Source: Sphingomonas_Q fennica_A | GTDB lineage: Bacteria > Pseudomonadota > Alphaproteobacteria > Sphingomonadales > Sphingomonadaceae | Assembly: GCA_036946415.1 (NCBI GenBank) | Contig: JAQIJD010000007.1 | Span: 1-64,000 of the forward strand | Reading direction: 5' to 3' | Length of the DNA: 64,000 nucleotides | Shown: piece after piece, positions 61,643 through 64,000 of the stretch | Numbering within the stretch: the first letter of the stretch is position 1 | Layout: every line of letters begins with the position of its first letter | Translations under genes and position numbers: made by a program | Notes under the pieces: model-generated | What the model saw: only the letters and a program-made list of their open reading frames with translations | Databases searched by the model: none | Told to the model about the DNA's origin: nothing

Positions 61643-61745
61643 CCGTTCGTCCTGAGTAGCCGCCCGCAGGGCGGCGTATCGAGGACATCGGCGGTGCTTC
61701 GATACGGGTCTTCGACTTCGCTCAGCCCCTACTCTGCACGAACGG
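61643..61745. repeat. Intergenic palindromic repeat, family A
   Basis: Begins CCGTTCGTCCTGAGTAGCC and ends CCCCTACTCTGCACGAACGG, with inner GTATCGAGG and CTTCGATACGG. Followed by CCTGATACCG, as after the copy at 25941. It fills the remaining gap before the katG 3' end. Confidence 0.8.
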
Positions 61746-61767
61746 GTTTACCTGATACCGTCGAACC

Positions 61768-64000
<2,233 letters not shown>

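Overview
The window is GC-rich (roughly two-thirds G+C) chromosomal DNA from an alphaproteobacterium, most likely a Sphingomonas-type member of the Sphingomonadales. Pointers are three large TonB-dependent receptors, a DUF3597 protein, small secreted cysteine proteins, dense gene packing with ATGA/GTGA overlaps, and several families of intergenic palindromic repeats. The assignment rests on gene content and style, not on a search.

1-6,980: a complete type II-C CRISPR-Cas locus without csn2 or cas4. The array has 34 full 36-bp repeats with mostly 30-bp spacers and starts left of the window. cas9 (1,057 aa), cas1 and cas2 lie on the minus strand. A short tracrRNA is read divergently from cas9. 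The anti-repeat fixes array transcription on the plus strand, towards cas2, and every repeat carries a promoter-like -35/-10 pair with exact 17-bp spacing.

6,980-17,430: a Rieske oxygenase facing a TetR regulator, a YffB-like and a RidA-like protein, an MBL-fold hydrolase, class I fumarase, a double retropepsin-like protein, DUF3597, a cupredoxin, a trans-sulfuration lyase, a mercaptopyruvate sulfurtransferase and QueF.

17,640-22,360: a MarR regulator divergent from a tripartite efflux system (EmrA, EmrB, outer-membrane factor). 22,800-26,000: a HisN-like phosphatase, prs and gltX. 26,280-30,975: a riboflavin operon (ribD-ribE-ribB(A)-ribH) ending in a Tat-exported aminotransferase-fold protein that seems to start at CTG. 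32,212-33,900: leuA behind a leucine-rich leader peptide and stem-loop. 34,090-40,790: two paralogous TonB-dependent receptors on either side of a small secreted protein, each with its own strong terminator. 41,158: trmB.

42,050-58,850: a complete myo-inositol catabolic island. iolC(-DUF2090)-iolD-iolE-iolB run rightwards to a TonB-dependent receptor. rpiR/iolR, lacI, an iolI-like gene, an MFS sugar transporter, iolA, an iolH-like gene and iolG run leftwards. Together they can encode outer- and inner-membrane uptake, oxidation to inosose (IolG), dehydration (IolE), ring opening (IolD), isomerisation (IolB), phosphorylation and aldol cleavage (IolC with its DUF2090 tail), and semialdehyde oxidation (IolA). 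GGAA-N6-TTCC-like palindromes lie at three control points and match the RpiR-type IolR operator known from rhizobia.

58,979-64,000: a soluble hybrid histidine kinase, then katG, cut by the right edge. No rRNA, tRNA, insertion sequence, prophage or integrase was recognised.
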